Assembly: GCF_027912675.1 (NCBI RefSeq)
Contig: NZ_CP115757.1
Location: 2,357,501 to 2,421,500, forward strand
DNA length: 64,000 nucleotides
Direction: 5' to 3'
From: Paracoccus sp. SCSIO 75233
GTDB lineage: Bacteria > Pseudomonadota > Alphaproteobacteria > Rhodobacterales > Rhodobacteraceae
Positions within the stretch are counted from its first letter, which is position 1. The number at the start of each line of letters is the position of its first letter. This document shows, piece by piece, positions 36,263-45,956 of this stretch. Both the position numbers and the translations under genes were made by a program. Below the pieces are notes generated by a model. The model saw only the letters and a list, made by a program, of their open reading frames with translations. It was not told the origin of the DNA and searched no databases.

Positions 36263-37642
36263 TTACGCGCGATCCGGCACCAGCTTTCCGGGATTGAGGA
36301 TATTGTTGGGGTCGAGTGCCGTCTTGATCGCACCCATGACGGCCCAGCCCTCCCCGTGCTGACGCTCCATGAGCCCGCGCTTGCCGAGACCGACCCCATG
36401 TTCGCCTGAGATCGTGCCGCCAACCGTCAGGGCGCGCAGCGACATCGCCTCCGCGATCTGCTTGGCTCGGGCGATCTCCTCCGGTGCGTTCGGGTCGACC
36501 AGCAGCAGGCTGTGGAAATTGCCGTCGCCGACATGCCCGACGATATTGCCGAGCAGCCCCGCCTCTTTCATATCCTGCGCCGCCGCCGCAACCTGACCGG
36601 GCAGTTGCGACATCGGCACGCAGACATCGGTCACCACCCCGGTCGCGCCGGGCCGCAACTTCAGCGTCGCCCAATAGGCTGCATGGCGGGCCTCCCACAG
36701 CTTATGCCGATCCTCGGGAGAGCTGGCCCAGTGGAAGCCCTGCCCGTTGAACTCCCCGGCAATCTCACCAAACGCTTCGGCATTGGCCCGCACCGCATCG
36801 GGCGAGCCGTTAAATTCAACCATAAGATGCGGCTGCTCGGGGTAGTCCGTGCCGGAATTCTGGTTGATGGCGCGCATGGCGATTTCGTCCATGAACTCGA
36901 TCCGGGCCATCGGAATCCCGGATTGCATGGTCAGCGCCACCGTGTTCACAGCGTCGTCGAGCGTGTCGAAGGCACAGACGGCAGCCGAGACATCCTCGGG
37001 CTGGCCATGCAGGCGCAGGGTCAGTTCGGTGATAATACCGAGCGTACCTTCCGAGCCGACCATGAGCGCGGTCAGATCGTAGCCCGCGCTTGATTTCGCG
37101 GCTTCGGTGCCGGTCCTGATGATCGTGCCGTCGGCCAGCACAACCTCAAGCGCCAGCACGGCGTCGCGCATCGTGCCGTAACGGACCGCCATCGTCCCCG
37201 AGGCCCGCGTCGCCGCCATCCCGCCAAGGCTCGCATTCGCACCGGGATCAATCGGAAAAAACAGCCCCGTTGCCCGAAGATCGGTGTTCAGCGCCTCGCG
37301 CGTGACACCGGGCTGCACGACGGCCAGCATGTCTTCGGGACGAATATCGACGATCCGGTCCATCCGCATCAGATCCATCACCAGCCCGCCCTGCGTGGCA
37401 AGCGCATGCCCCTCCAGCGACGTGCCGGTCCCCCAGCCGATCACCGGACAGCGATGCCGGTTGCAGATCGCCATGATCCGGCTGACCTCCTCCGTCGTTT
37501 CGGGCCAGGCGACTGCGTCCGGAGGCGGCGCGCGGTGCCACGTCTCCGACTGTGCATGCTGATCGCGGTCAGCATCCTTCTGTGACAGACGATCACCAAG
37601 AAACTCACGAATTTCGTCAAACGCGTTCTGATGGTTGACCAT
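36263..37642 (-). CDS. FAD-linked oxidase, D-lactate dehydrogenase (cytochrome) type
   Basis: A 459-residue flavoprotein of the GlcD/Dld family, oxidising a 2-hydroxy acid, probably D-lactate, and passing electrons to the respiratory chain. The FAD-binding PCMH domain (about 45-220) has GWGTGTSLEGHAL, DPGANASLGGMAATRASG and GSEGTLGIITELTLR; the C-terminal cap has the metal/substrate His residues in VGHVGDGNFHSLL and SGEHGVGLGK. GGAG precedes ATG 37642. It stands alone, divergent from the ClC gene. Confidence 0.9.
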   Translation of the reverse strand: MVNHQNAFDEIREFLGDRLSQKDADRDQHAQSETWHRAPPPDAVAWPETTEEVSRIMAICNRHRCPVIGWGTGTSLEGHALATQGGLVMDLMRMDRIVDIRPEDMLAVVQPGVTREALNTDLRATGLFFPIDPGANASLGGMAATRASGTMAVRYGTMRDAVLALEVVLADGTIIRTGTEAAKSSAGYDLTALMVGSEGTLGIITELTLRLHGQPEDVSAAVCAFDTLDDAVNTVALTMQSGIPMARIEFMDEIAMRAINQNSGTDYPEQPHLMVEFNGSPDAVRANAEAFGEIAGEFNGQGFHWASSPEDRHKLWEARHAAYWATLKLRPGATGVVTDVCVPMSQLPGQVAAAAQDMKEAGLLGNIVGHVGDGNFHSLLLVDPNAPEEIARAKQIAEAMSLRALTVGGTISGEHGVGLGKRGLMERQHGEGWAVMGAIKTALDPNNILNPGKLVPDRA

Positions 37643-37669
37643 GACCGACTCCTTTTGCTTCATGACAGC

Positions 37670-39412
37670 ATGGCCGAAGCACCTCCGCCACGAAAGCCCC
37701 AGAGTGAACCTGCCAGCATCATATGGCTGACCGGCGGGCTGCCGCAGCTGCGCCGTCAGGCCGCCCGCGCCCTTGAGATCATCCGGCGCAAGGGGCCAAG
37801 CAAGGTGCAGTTCTGGTTTCTGGCCCTGTTGATCGGGATCGGCGCCGGTCTCGCGGCCTTGGGGTTCCGGCTTGGCATCGACCTGTTGCAGCGGACGGTT
37901 TACGGCATTGACGATCAGGCGCTCAAGAACGAGGCGCACAGCCTGCCGTGGTGGTGGCTGATTGCGGTTCCGACGGTTGGCGGGTTGATCGTCGGGCTGA
38001 TCCTCGACCGTTTCACCAATGATGGCCGCGCGCGAACCGTGACCGATGTGATCGAGGATGCGGCACTTGAAGGCGGGCGGGTGGAAATCCGCGAAGGCTT
38101 GGCCTCCGCCGCTGCCTCGCTGGTGACGCTTGGCATGGGCGGATCGTCCGGGCGTGAAGGCCCCGTGGTTCATATGGCGGGCGTCGTGTCCACCTGGTTC
38201 GCCCAGCGGATCAGTGCCAGCCCGATGACGGGGCGCGAGTTGCTGGGCTGCGCGGTTTCCGGCGCGGTCGCCGCCAGCTTCAACGCCCCTATCGCGGGCG
38301 CATTATTCGCACATGAAGTCATCCTGCGCCATTTCTCCGCCCACGCCTTCGCGCCGATCGCGATCTCCGCCGTCGCCGGAACGGTCATCAACCGACAGGC
38401 TTTCGGCGGCGCGACCGAGTTCAACCTATGGCGCGAGCCGAGCCTCAGCTTCTATGTCGAATTGCCCGCCTTCATGCTGCTGGGCATCATCTGCGCGCTT
38501 GTGGCCGCGGCCCTCGTCTCAGCCATATTGCGCGCCGACGCAGCGGGGGCGGCGCTGTTTTCCCGCACCGGCTGGCCACGCTGGCTTCGCCCGACACTGG
38601 CCGGTACGCTGCTGGGGATAATCGCGATCAAGTTCCCCCATATTATCGGCGTCGGCTACCAGACGATTTTTGCCGCCCTGAACGGTGCTTACGGCCTTGG
38701 TCAGGTCATGGTCTTCGCCGTCATCAAGGTGCTCGCAGTGGCAATCACGCTTGGCGGGCGCATGGGCGGCGGCGTGTTTTCACCCGCGCTTGTGCTGGGC
38801 GCGCTCACCGGGCTGGCCTTCGGCATGATCGCCACATCAGCCGCGCCGGACCTGTCGGGTGGCACCACGATTTACGCAATGGCTGGCATGGGGGCCGTTG
38901 GTGCCGCCGTCCTTGGCGCGCCGATCTCGACCGCCTTGATCATCTTTGAAATGACCGGCGATTTTCAGACCGGGATCGCTGTCATGACCGCCGTGTCGCT
39001 GTCCTCCGCGCTGGCGTCGCGACTGCTGCACCGGTCGTTCTTCCTGACCCAGCTTGAACTGCGCGGCATTCATGTGGCCGAGGGGCCGCAAGCCTGGCTG
39101 CCGCAGAATATGCGGATCAATACGCTGATGCGCACGCCCGGATCGGAACACTTCCCCGCCCCCGATCTGGTCCGTTATCTGGCCATGTCGGGGCGCGCCC
39201 TCGTCGACGGCACGACGCTCGATCTGGCGCTTTCGGAGTTCGACCGTCTGGGCGGCGCCTTCCTGCCGGTCATTCAGCCCACGGAACTACGCTCGCCAGA
39301 GATGATTGGACCGCCGGCGCCGCCTGAGATTATCGGCGTCTTGTATCATGTCGACGCGCTCAGGGCGCTCAATCAGGCGCTGTCGGAAACCGCGGCGGAG
39401 GAGCATGCCTAG
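37670..39412 (+). CDS. ClC-family chloride channel/transporter
   Basis: A 580-residue ClC protein: a membrane core of about 440 residues followed by a C-terminal region of about 130 residues that may hold a CBS-like domain. The ion-path motifs are [10 protein letters not shown] (with the gating Glu) and [17 protein letters not shown]; the first motif corresponds to GSGIP. The start is unsure: ATG 37670 is preferred over ATG 37631, which overlaps the divergent gene. Whether it is a channel or a Cl-/H+ exchanger is open. Its stop overlaps that of lolD (CTAG). Confidence 0.9.
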   Translation: MAEAPPPRKPQSEPASIIWLTGGLPQLRRQAARALEIIRRKGPSKVQFWFLALLIGIGAGLAALGFRLGIDLLQRTVYGIDDQALKNEAHSLPWWWLIAVPTVGGLIVGLILDRFTNDGRARTVTDVIEDAALEGGRVEIREGLASAAASLVTLGMGGSSGREGPVVHMAGVVSTWFAQRISASPMTGRELLGCAVSGAVAASFNAPIAGALFAHEVILRHFSAHAFAPIAISAVAGTVINRQAFGGATEFNLWREPSLSFYVELPAFMLLGIICALVAAALVSAILRADAAGAALFSRTGWPRWLRPTLAGTLLGIIAIKFPHIIGVGYQTIFAALNGAYGLGQVMVFAVIKVLAVAITLGGRMGGGVFSPALVLGALTGLAFGMIATSAAPDLSGGTTIYAMAGMGAVGAAVLGAPISTALIIFEMTGDFQTGIAVMTAVSLSSALASRLLHRSFFLTQLELRGIHVAEGPQAWLPQNMRINTLMRTPGSEHFPAPDLVRYLAMSGRALVDGTTLDLALSEFDRLGGAFLPVIQPTELRSPEMIGPPAPPEIIGVLYHVDALRALNQALSETAAEEHA

Positions 39413-40089
39413 ACCGGGATCAGCCGTCCCTGTTCCAGCCTGACCACACGGTCCATCCGCCCCGCCAACTCCAGATTATGCGTCGCGATCAATGCGGACA
39501 GGCCGGTTTCGCGGACCAGATCCATCAGCACGGCGAACACCCTGTCCGATGTTTCCGGGTCGAGATTTCCGGTCGGCTCATCGGCCAGCATCAGGGCGGG
39601 CTGGTTGGCAAGCGCCCGGCAGAAGGCCACGCGCTGCTGCTCCCCCCCCGACATTTCCGCCGGACGGTGATCCGTGCGGTCCTTCAGACCGACCCGGTCC
39701 AGCAACTCCGCCGCGCGCGTTTTCGCCGCTGCGTCCGCCACGCCATTGGCAAGCTGGGGCAGGACGATATTCTCCGCCGCGCTGAATTCCGGCAGCAGGT
39801 GGTGGAACTGGTAGACGAACCCCAGATCGCTGCGCCGCGCCGCTGTTCGCTGCCGGTCGGGCTTACCGGTCAGGTCGTTTCCATTGACGACGACGCGGCC
39901 GCTATCCGGTGTGTCCAGCAACCCCGCGATATGCAGCAGGGTCGATTTCCCCGCCCCCGAGGGCGCGACCATTGCCACCACCTCGCCCCGCGTCACGCTC
40001 AGGTCCAGCGCGCGCAGCACGTCGATCTGGCCCGGTTCACCCCGGTTATAGGTCTTTTCGATTGCTTCAAGACGCAGCACATCACTCAT
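39409..40089 (-). CDS. lolD: Lipoprotein-releasing ABC ATPase LolD
   Basis: ATPase of 226 residues in the LolCDE system, which frees outer-membrane lipoproteins from the inner membrane. Walker A is [10 protein letters not shown], the signature is [15 protein letters not shown] and Walker B is [12 protein letters not shown]. The gene overlaps lolC by 8 bp and follows it, so they form one transcript. As is usual outside enterobacteria, a single permease gene accompanies it. Confidence 0.93.
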   Translation of the reverse strand: MSDVLRLEAIEKTYNRGEPGQIDVLRALDLSVTRGEVVAMVAPSGAGKSTLLHIAGLLDTPDSGRVVVNGNDLTGKPDRQRTAARRSDLGFVYQFHHLLPEFSAAENIVLPQLANGVADAAAKTRAAELLDRVGLKDRTDHRPAEMSGGEQQRVAFCRALANQPALMLADEPTGNLDPETSDRVFAVLMDLVRETGLSALIATHNLELAGRMDRVVRLEQGRLIPV

Positions 40090-41371
40090 ACCGCAGGGCC
40101 TCCACCGGGTTCATCCGCGCCGCGCGTGAGGCAGGAAAGATCGTCACGATAAAGCTGAGCGTCAGCGACAGTGCCACGGCCTTGCCGATGTCCATAGCGC
40201 GCAGTTTCGCGGGCAGTTCGTAGATCCCACGGACCGAGGCGTCCCACGCCCCGCTGCCCAGAAGGGACATGATATGATCGACATTCAGCGAAACGATCAC
40301 GCCGATCACCACCCCGGCAATCGTGCCGATCACCCCGGTGAACGCCCCGCAAAGGAAGAACACCCGCAGCACCGAGCCCTCCGTCAGGCCCATCGTGCGC
40401 AGGATGCCGATGTCGCGGCCCTTGTTTTTCACCAGCATGATCAGGCCCGAGGTGATATTCATCGTCGCGATCAGCACGAGGACAGACAGGATGATGAACA
40501 TCACGTCATCCTCGATATCCAGCGCGCGCAGGAAGCTGCCGGAGCTGTCCTTCCACGTCCAGACCTGCGCCCCCTCGCCCGCCGTCTGGATCAGCGGCAC
40601 CGTCCAGTTTCCGATCTGCTCGGGGTTGGTGACGTAGACCTCGATCTCGTCGACGACATTCTCACGGTTGAAGTAGCTCTGCGCCTCGACCAGCGGCATG
40701 TAGACCCGTGTGCGGTCGATGTCGTAGCGGCCTGCGGTGAAGATATAGGTGACCACGTAGGCGTTGACGCGCGGCGTGGTCCCGAAAGCCGTTTGCGCGC
40801 CGTCTGGCGAGATGAGCTGGATCCGATCGCCGATGACGACGCCCAGTTCGCGAGCGATGCCGGAGCCGATGGCGATGCCGTCGTTGAAGCGTTCGATGTC
40901 ACCGATGCCGGTTTCCGGATCGGCAATGCGGGGGATTTTCTTCAGGTTTTCCGAAGATATGCCAAAGACTTCCGCGACATTGGCGCTGCTGTTCGCCGTC
41001 GCCATGACCTGCCCTTTCACCACTGGGGCGCTGCGGGTGACGCCGTCGAGAGCGGAGATTTTGTCGGACAGGGCGTCGTAATCGCTGATCGTTCCCGGCT
41101 GGAGATAGACTTCCCCGGTGAGTTCATTCGCGAAGGATGAGGGCGACATGTAGACTGTCGTGTGGGCGTTGGCACCAAGTATTGTGTCCACGAACTCCTC
41201 TCTGAAGCCCGTGCGGACAGCGAGGGTGACGATCAGGGCGGCGACGCCGAGGGCGATGCCGATCAGGCTGATCCATGTCATGACCGAAACGCCGCCCTCG
41301 GCGCGGCGGGCGCGGAGATAGCGCCAGGCGATGAGAAACTCGTAGCGGGAGAAGGGTTTTGGGGCAGGCAT
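40082..41371 (-). CDS. lolC: Lipoprotein-releasing ABC permease LolC/LolE type
   Basis: FtsX/MacB-type permease of 429 residues starting [23 protein letters not shown]. One helix (about 27-50), a periplasmic domain of about 220 residues and three C-terminal helices ending [28 protein letters not shown] give the standard topology. The block [30 protein letters not shown] is characteristic. A longer upstream reading frame exists, but its extra residues run through the repeat region and are not protein-like. The 11-bp GTGTAC array lies 84 bp upstream of this start. Confidence 0.93.
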   Translation of the reverse strand: MPAPKPFSRYEFLIAWRYLRARRAEGGVSVMTWISLIGIALGVAALIVTLAVRTGFREEFVDTILGANAHTTVYMSPSSFANELTGEVYLQPGTISDYDALSDKISALDGVTRSAPVVKGQVMATANSSANVAEVFGISSENLKKIPRIADPETGIGDIERFNDGIAIGSGIARELGVVIGDRIQLISPDGAQTAFGTTPRVNAYVVTYIFTAGRYDIDRTRVYMPLVEAQSYFNRENVVDEIEVYVTNPEQIGNWTVPLIQTAGEGAQVWTWKDSSGSFLRALDIEDDVMFIILSVLVLIATMNITSGLIMLVKNKGRDIGILRTMGLTEGSVLRVFFLCGAFTGVIGTIAGVVIGVIVSLNVDHIMSLLGSGAWDASVRGIYELPAKLRAMDIGKAVALSLTLSFIVTIFPASRAARMNPVEALRYE

Positions 41372-41435
41372 TTGCAGTCCTTTGGCTTGGCCGGAACCTG
41401 CTGCGAAACCGTCAGAAGCGCAACCCGACATTGCC

Positions 41436-41449
41436 GTGATCCGGGTCAC
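41436..41449. promoter_or_regulatory. CRP/FNR-type palindrome GTGA-N6-TCAC
   Basis: GTGA (41436-41439) and TCAC (41446-41449) with a 6-bp centre match the core of CRP-family operators; the minus strand reads TTGTGA-N6-TCACGG. It lies 65 bp upstream of lolC and directly beside the 11-bp repeats. Confidence 0.45.
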
Positions 41450-41454
41450 AAGCC

Positions 41455-41493
41455 GTACACCGCGCGTACACAGGGCGTACACAGCCTGTACAC
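41455..41493 (-). repeat. Four GTGTAC hexamers repeated every 11 bp
   Basis: GTACAC (GTGTAC on the minus strand) starts at 41455, 41466, 41477 and 41488 with 5-bp spacers and an exact 11-bp period. The same unit occurs at 3614-3663 in the opposite orientation. Here it sits 84-122 bp upstream of lolC, a typical place for an activator or a repressor array. Confidence 0.8.
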
Positions 41494-41615
41494 CGGCCCG
41501 AGAAAGGCCGGCAAAACGGGGGACGCGCTGAATGTCATTTAAATGAGCGCTGAGGGAGCGGGTTTGGCATAAGTTGTCGCTAGGCCTCCAGCTTGCTGTA
41601 AAAGCACAAACTCTT

Positions 41616-41644
41616 TTGATTCCGGATGGTGGTACTACTATATT
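41616..41644 (+). promoter_or_regulatory. Sigma-70-type promoter upstream of radA
   Basis: TTGATT (41616-41621), 17-bp spacer, TATATT (41639-41644), in an A/T-rich block. The transcript would carry a leader of about 180 bases before radA. Confidence 0.6.
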
Positions 41645-41834
41645 GCTATAGCCTATTCTTATATACTTCGCATACCCCGAGACCCCATTCCCGGGTCGGA
41701 TGCGTTCCATACGCTGCCCCTGACCCTTGGGCTGGCACATGAGCCATCGTTCGGGCGATGAACCATGTCACGCCGTCAGCGCCGGTTTGCCGGGGTGCCG
41801 CCACGCAGGCTTGTCCGGGCGTGAACGGTCTGCC

Positions 41835-43211
41835 ATGAAGCGGCTTATGGCCAAGCCCGTCACCAGCTTCACCTGTCAGAATTGCGGCGCGACCCATCGG
41901 AAATGGGCGGGACGCTGCGAAACCTGTGGGGCATGGAACACCATTGTCGAGGAAGCGCCGCTGAGCCAGGGGCCGGGGCGCGGGCTTGGCGCGGTGAAAG
42001 GGAAGACGGTGCCGCTGACCGCGCTGTCGACCGAGGAACCGCCGCCGCCACGGGCGCAATCGGGTCTGGCGGAGTTTGACCGGGTTCTGGGCGGGGGACT
42101 CGTCCCCGGCTCCGCGTTGCTGGTCGGCGGCGATCCGGGGATCGGGAAATCGACGCTGCTGCTACAGGCGGCGGCGAGTTTTGCGAAACGCGGGGTCGAG
42201 GCGATTTATATCTCCGGCGAGGAGGCATCGGCACAGGTGCGGATGCGGGCGCAGCGGCTGGGGCTGGCAGATGCGCCGGTGCGGCTAGGCGCAGAGACGG
42301 CGCTGCGCGACATTCTGACCACGCTGGACGCGGAACGTCCCGATCTGGCGGTGATCGATTCAATCCAGACATTGTGGTCGGACACGGTCGAGGCCGCGCC
42401 GGGCAGCGTCAGTCAGGTCCGCGCGGCGGCGCATGAGCTGGTCACATTCGCCAAGAAACGCGGGGTGGCGGTCATTCTTGTCGGCCATGTCACCAAGGAG
42501 GGCCAGATCGCAGGCCCCCGCGTGGTCGAGCATATGGTCGACACGGTGCTGTATTTCGAGGGCGAGCGCGGCCATCAGTTCCGCATTCTGCGCGCCGTAA
42601 AGAACCGCTTCGGTCCCGCCGACGAGATCGGGGTGTTCGAGATGACTGGGGGCGGGCTGGCGGAGGTCGCCAACCCCTCGGCGCTGTTTCTGTCCGAACG
42701 CGGGCAGCCCAGCCCCGGCAGTGCGGTCTTCGCGGGCATAGAGGGGACACGGCCCGTACTGACGGAGATACAGGCACTGGTCGCGCCGTCGACGCTGGCG
42801 AGCCCCCGGCGGACGGTGGTCGGGCTGGATTCGGGGCGGGTCTCGACAATCCTTGCGGTGCTGGAATCCCGCTGCGGTATTCCCTTTGCCGGTCTGGACG
42901 TTTTCCTGAACGTCGCAGGCGGTATGCGGGTGATGGAACCGGCGGCCGATCTGGCCATTGCCGCCGCCCTTCTGAGCGCGCGGGAGGACGCGGCACTGCC
43001 GGCTGAGTGTGCAACTTTCGGTGAAATCAGCCTTTCGGGGGCGCTACGACCTGTCGCGCAGGCGGAAAACAGGTTGAAAGAAGCGCTGAAACTTGGTTTT
43101 TCACAGGCCATAATCCCGGCGTCGCAGAAAGCGGATGGCGCGGGCAACATGCGACTGGACCGGATTTCCGACCTGGCGGGTTTCGTCGGAGAGGTTTTCG
43201 GGGCCGGATAA
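41835..43211 (+). CDS. radA: DNA repair protein RadA
   Basis: RadA (Sms), a RecA-like branch-migration helicase in recombination repair, 458 residues. The N-terminal C4 zinc finger (CQNCGATHRKWAGRCETC) is followed by the ATPase core with Walker A GGDPGIGKST, the RadA-specific KNRFG motif and a C-terminal Lon-like domain (GGMRVMEPAADLAIAAALLSAR; GEISLSGALRPV). ATG 41835 or 41847 could start it; neither has a strong ribosome-binding site. cvpA follows after 42 bp, giving radA-cvpA-purF. Confidence 0.95.
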   Translation: MKRLMAKPVTSFTCQNCGATHRKWAGRCETCGAWNTIVEEAPLSQGPGRGLGAVKGKTVPLTALSTEEPPPPRAQSGLAEFDRVLGGGLVPGSALLVGGDPGIGKSTLLLQAAASFAKRGVEAIYISGEEASAQVRMRAQRLGLADAPVRLGAETALRDILTTLDAERPDLAVIDSIQTLWSDTVEAAPGSVSQVRAAAHELVTFAKKRGVAVILVGHVTKEGQIAGPRVVEHMVDTVLYFEGERGHQFRILRAVKNRFGPADEIGVFEMTGGGLAEVANPSALFLSERGQPSPGSAVFAGIEGTRPVLTEIQALVAPSTLASPRRTVVGLDSGRVSTILAVLESRCGIPFAGLDVFLNVAGGMRVMEPAADLAIAAALLSAREDAALPAECATFGEISLSGALRPVAQAENRLKEALKLGFSQAIIPASQKADGAGNMRLDRISDLAGFVGEVFGAG

Positions 43212-43253
43212 CTTGGGACAGAGCGGCCTCAATCGCCGCGAAAAGGTGGCTAT

Positions 43254-43883
43254 ATGGACGGCTTTACCCTCATCGACGGCATCGTTGCTGCTGTCATCAT
43301 ATTGTCGGCGATCCTCGCCTATGCGCGGGGCTTCGTGCGCGAATCGCTGTCTATTCTGGGCTGGATCGCGGCGGCTGTGCTGGCCTTCATCTTCGCCGGG
43401 GCGATGCGACCGATCATCGCACAGATCCCGGTGCTAAACCAGTTTCTGGGCGACAGCTGCGAGCTTGCAACGATCGTCGCTTTTGCCGTGGTCTTCGCGC
43501 TGGCGCTGGTGCTGTTCTCCATCCTGACGCCGCTGTTTTCATCGGTCGTGCAACGCTCCGCGCTTGGCGGGGTGGATCAGGGCATGGGGTTCCTGTTCGG
43601 CGTGGCGCGCGGCATCCTGCTGGTTGCGATTGCCTTCATCGTTTATGACCGGGTGATGACCTCGGGCACGGTGCCGATGGTGGATAACTCCCGCTCGGCC
43701 AAGGTGCTGGAACGGATGACCGGCACGCTGGATCAGGAAATCCCGCAGGATGCGCCGGGCTGGATCACAAACCGTTACAATCAACTGGTCGCGGGCTGCA
43801 TCGGCGACGGGATTACCCCGGCAGAGGCCACCACACCGGCCAGCGGGGCCAGCGGGGCCAGCGAAGCGACGCCGGCGAACTGA
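43254..43883 (+). CDS. cvpA: CvpA-family membrane protein
   Basis: A 209-residue protein with four predicted membrane helices (in about 1-130) and a C-terminal soluble tail. MDGFTLIDGIVAAVIILSAILAYARGFVRE is the diagnostic N-terminus. The family is linked to colicin V production in E. coli and to envelope tolerance; its molecular role is unclear. The tail ends in an SGA-rich repeat (ASGASGASEA). As in many bacteria it lies just before purF. Confidence 0.93.
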   Translation: MDGFTLIDGIVAAVIILSAILAYARGFVRESLSILGWIAAAVLAFIFAGAMRPIIAQIPVLNQFLGDSCELATIVAFAVVFALALVLFSILTPLFSSVVQRSALGGVDQGMGFLFGVARGILLVAIAFIVYDRVMTSGTVPMVDNSRSAKVLERMTGTLDQEIPQDAPGWITNRYNQLVAGCIGDGITPAEATTPASGASGASEATPAN

Positions 43884-43923
43884 TAGACGCCTGACAAGCT
43901 GTCGCATTCATGTTACGAAAAAG

Positions 43924-43946
43924 CGCCCCGCCTGCCCGGCGGGGCG
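43924..43946 (+). terminator. Stem-loop after cvpA, probable terminator
   Basis: Perfect stem CGCCCCGCC/GGCGGGGCG with a TGCCC loop. The following TGACTCTTT is only partly T-rich, so some read-through into purF is likely. Confidence 0.55.
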
Positions 43947-44008
43947 TGACTCTTTGTTAACGAGATCATATGTACCGCCCGACCCCAGACGATTCAGGTG
44001 CGCATGTC

Positions 44009-45496
44009 ATGAAAGCTTTCTTCGCCGATCCGTTCGATGATGACAGGCTGCACGAGGAATGCGGCGTTTTCGGTGTGATCGGGGTCGCGGAGGCGGCGAA
44101 TTTCGTCGCACTCGGGCTGCATGCCTTGCAGCACCGGGGGCAGGAAGCGGGCGGCATCATCAGCCACGACGCCGAGCGCGGCTTCAACTCTGCCCATCGA
44201 TTCGGCTATGTGCGCGATAACTTCACCAAGCAATCGCTGATGGAGACGCTGCCGGGGCCGCTGGCCATCGGGCATGTGCGTTACTCGACCGCCGGGTCCA
44301 AGGCCGCCCATATCCGCGATGTGCAGCCCTTTTTCGGCGAGTTCAGCATGGGCGGCTGCGCGGTCGCCCATAACGGCAACATCACCAACGCCAGCGCGCT
44401 GCGCCGCGAGCTGATCGAGCGGGGCTCCATCTTTCAGTCCAGCAGCGATTCCGAGTGCATCATTCATCTGATGGCGCGCTCGCTGCAACGCAATATCCCT
44501 GAACGGATGAAGGACGCGCTGCGCCGGGTCGAGGGGGCGTTTTCGGTGATCGCCATGACCCGGACGAAGCTGATCGGGGTGCGCGATCCGCTGGGTGTGC
44601 GGCCGCTGGTCATCGGCAAGCTGGGGGATGACGGTTTCGCGCTGTCATCCGAAACCTGCGGTCTGGACATTATCGGCGCGGAGTTCCTTCGCGAGGTGGA
44701 ACCGGGCGAAATGGTGGTGATCTCCAAGGGCAATATCGAGAGTTTCCGCCCCTTTGCGCCCAGCAATTCGCGGTTCTGCATCTTCGAGCATGTGTATTTC
44801 TCGCGGCCCGATTCGATCATCGGCGGCCGCTCGGTCTATGAAACCCGCCGCCAGATCGGGGTGGAACTGGCCCGCGAAGCGCCGGTGGAGGCGGATCTGG
44901 TCTGCCCGGTGCCCGATTCGGGAACGCCCGCGGCCATCGGTTTTGCGCAGGAATCGGGCATTCCCTATGGGATGGGAATTATCCGGAACCAGTATATGGG
45001 CCGGACCTTCATCGAGCCGACAGATCAGATCCGCAATATGGGGGTGCGGCTGAAGCTGAACGTGAACCGCTCACTGATTGCGGGGAAACGCGTGGTGCTG
45101 GTCGACGATTCGGTCGTGCGCGGCACCACCAGCCGCAAAATCAAGGACATGATCATCGATGCCGGTGCGAAGGAGGTGCATTTCCGCATCGCCTCCCCCC
45201 CCACAGCCTGGCCGTGTTTCTACGGCGTCGACACGCCGGAGCGGGAAAAACTGCTCGCCGCGCAGATGACGCCCGAGAAGATGCGTGAATGGATCGGCGT
45301 CGACAGCCTGACCTTTGTGTCGCTCGACGGGCTGTATCGCGCTGCGGGAGAGGCTGCGGGGCGCAATGCCGCCTGCCCGCAATATTGCGACGCCTGTTTC
45401 TCCGGCGACTATCCGGTCGCACCGTTCGATCAGCTGGAGCGTGGGTTCCAGATGAAAGACGGCTCCGAAAGCACGACAAGCCACGCGGCAGAATAA
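44009..45496 (+). CDS. purF: Amidophosphoribosyltransferase
   Basis: First committed enzyme of purine synthesis, turning PRPP and glutamine into phosphoribosylamine; 495 residues from ATG 44009 (ATG 43970 is possible). The N-terminal nucleophile Cys is in HEECGVFGVIG, to be exposed by removing a propeptide of about 17 residues. The glutaminase domain contains HALQHRGQEAGG and GHVRYSTAG, and the C-terminal PRPP site is RVVLVDDSVVRGTTS. No clear ribosome-binding site precedes either ATG. Confidence 0.96.
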   Translation: MKAFFADPFDDDRLHEECGVFGVIGVAEAANFVALGLHALQHRGQEAGGIISHDAERGFNSAHRFGYVRDNFTKQSLMETLPGPLAIGHVRYSTAGSKAAHIRDVQPFFGEFSMGGCAVAHNGNITNASALRRELIERGSIFQSSSDSECIIHLMARSLQRNIPERMKDALRRVEGAFSVIAMTRTKLIGVRDPLGVRPLVIGKLGDDGFALSSETCGLDIIGAEFLREVEPGEMVVISKGNIESFRPFAPSNSRFCIFEHVYFSRPDSIIGGRSVYETRRQIGVELAREAPVEADLVCPVPDSGTPAAIGFAQESGIPYGMGIIRNQYMGRTFIEPTDQIRNMGVRLKLNVNRSLIAGKRVVLVDDSVVRGTTSRKIKDMIIDAGAKEVHFRIASPPTAWPCFYGVDTPEREKLLAAQMTPEKMREWIGVDSLTFVSLDGLYRAAGEAAGRNAACPQYCDACFSGDYPVAPFDQLERGFQMKDGSESTTSHAAE

Positions 45497-45508
45497 GCCA
45501 CGACCCTG

Positions 45509-45573
45509 CCTCCGGCGGGGATATTTTTACCAGGATGAAATTCACGCTGGCTTAAATATCCTCCGCGAAGCGG
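45509..45573. repeat. Inverted pair of a Rhodobacterales-type intergenic repeat
   Basis: CCTCCGGCGGGGATATTTTT (45509-45528) is followed after about 25 bp by an inverted, shorter copy, AAATATCCTCCGC (45553-45565). The unit, often followed by GATGAAA as here, looks like a short intergenic element I have seen in many Rhodobacterales genomes. It lies between the convergent purF and zapA genes and could act as a two-way terminator. Confidence 0.6.
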
Positions 45574-45604
45574 ACATCATACGGTTACGCCCGTTTTTCT
45601 GCGG

Positions 45605-45952
45605 TCAGGTTTCGGATGGCTTCCGTTGCTCAGCCTTGTCGGCCAAGGCTTCGGCCCGGTCAGCAAGTTCCGAGACCGAATCGAGAACGTCAGATGCCGT
45701 ACCGCCGGCGCTTTTGGCGCGGTTTATGTCACGCTCCGCCGCGAGCGCCCGGTCTTCCATCGAGGACAGGCGGTCAGCCAGCATCAGACCCGCCAGCAAC
45801 AGCAGCCGCGGCTCCGGCATACGGCCCGCCTGCTCCACGATTTTTTCGGCTTCCTCATTCAGCAGACCGGCGGCGCGGCGCAGCAGGCGTTCTTCACCGT
45901 CCTGCGCCTGCACTGTGTATTCTTTATGGCCAATCGTGAAGGTGACATCCAT
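45605..45952 (-). CDS. zapA: Cell division protein ZapA
   Basis: A 115-residue protein that bundles FtsZ filaments at the division site. The N-terminal domain has the ZapA blocks VTFTIGHKEYTVQAQDGEE and LRRAAGLLNEEAEKI; a long helix follows (about 50-110), which forms the dimer coiled coil. It lies 4 bp after a coiled-coil gene, so the two are cotranscribed and probably act together. Confidence 0.92.
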   Translation of the reverse strand: MDVTFTIGHKEYTVQAQDGEERLLRRAAGLLNEEAEKIVEQAGRMPEPRLLLLAGLMLADRLSSMEDRALAAERDINRAKSAGGTASDVLDSVSELADRAEALADKAEQRKPSET

Positions 45953-45956
45953 TGTT

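Larger units (their letters stand above)
41372..41834. other. Intergenic control region between lolC and radA
   Basis: No gene is supported in these 463 bp. They hold, in order, a CRP-like palindrome (41436-41449), four GTACAC hexamers with an 11-bp period (41455-41493), an ATTTAAAT palindrome near 41536-41543, and an A/T-rich block (41590-41670) with a strong promoter pointing to radA. The region between 41670 and 41835 is GC-rich and could be an untranslated leader. Confidence 0.6.

Noticed and set aside
41372..41740. N-terminal extension of lolC to 41740
   Set aside because: The extra residues encode the GTGTAC repeats and the CRP-like site; the true family N-terminus begins at 41371.
45497..45604. 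6S RNA next to zapA
   Set aside because: The gap is only 108 bp, shorter than 6S RNA, and is mostly filled by the intergenic repeat pair.
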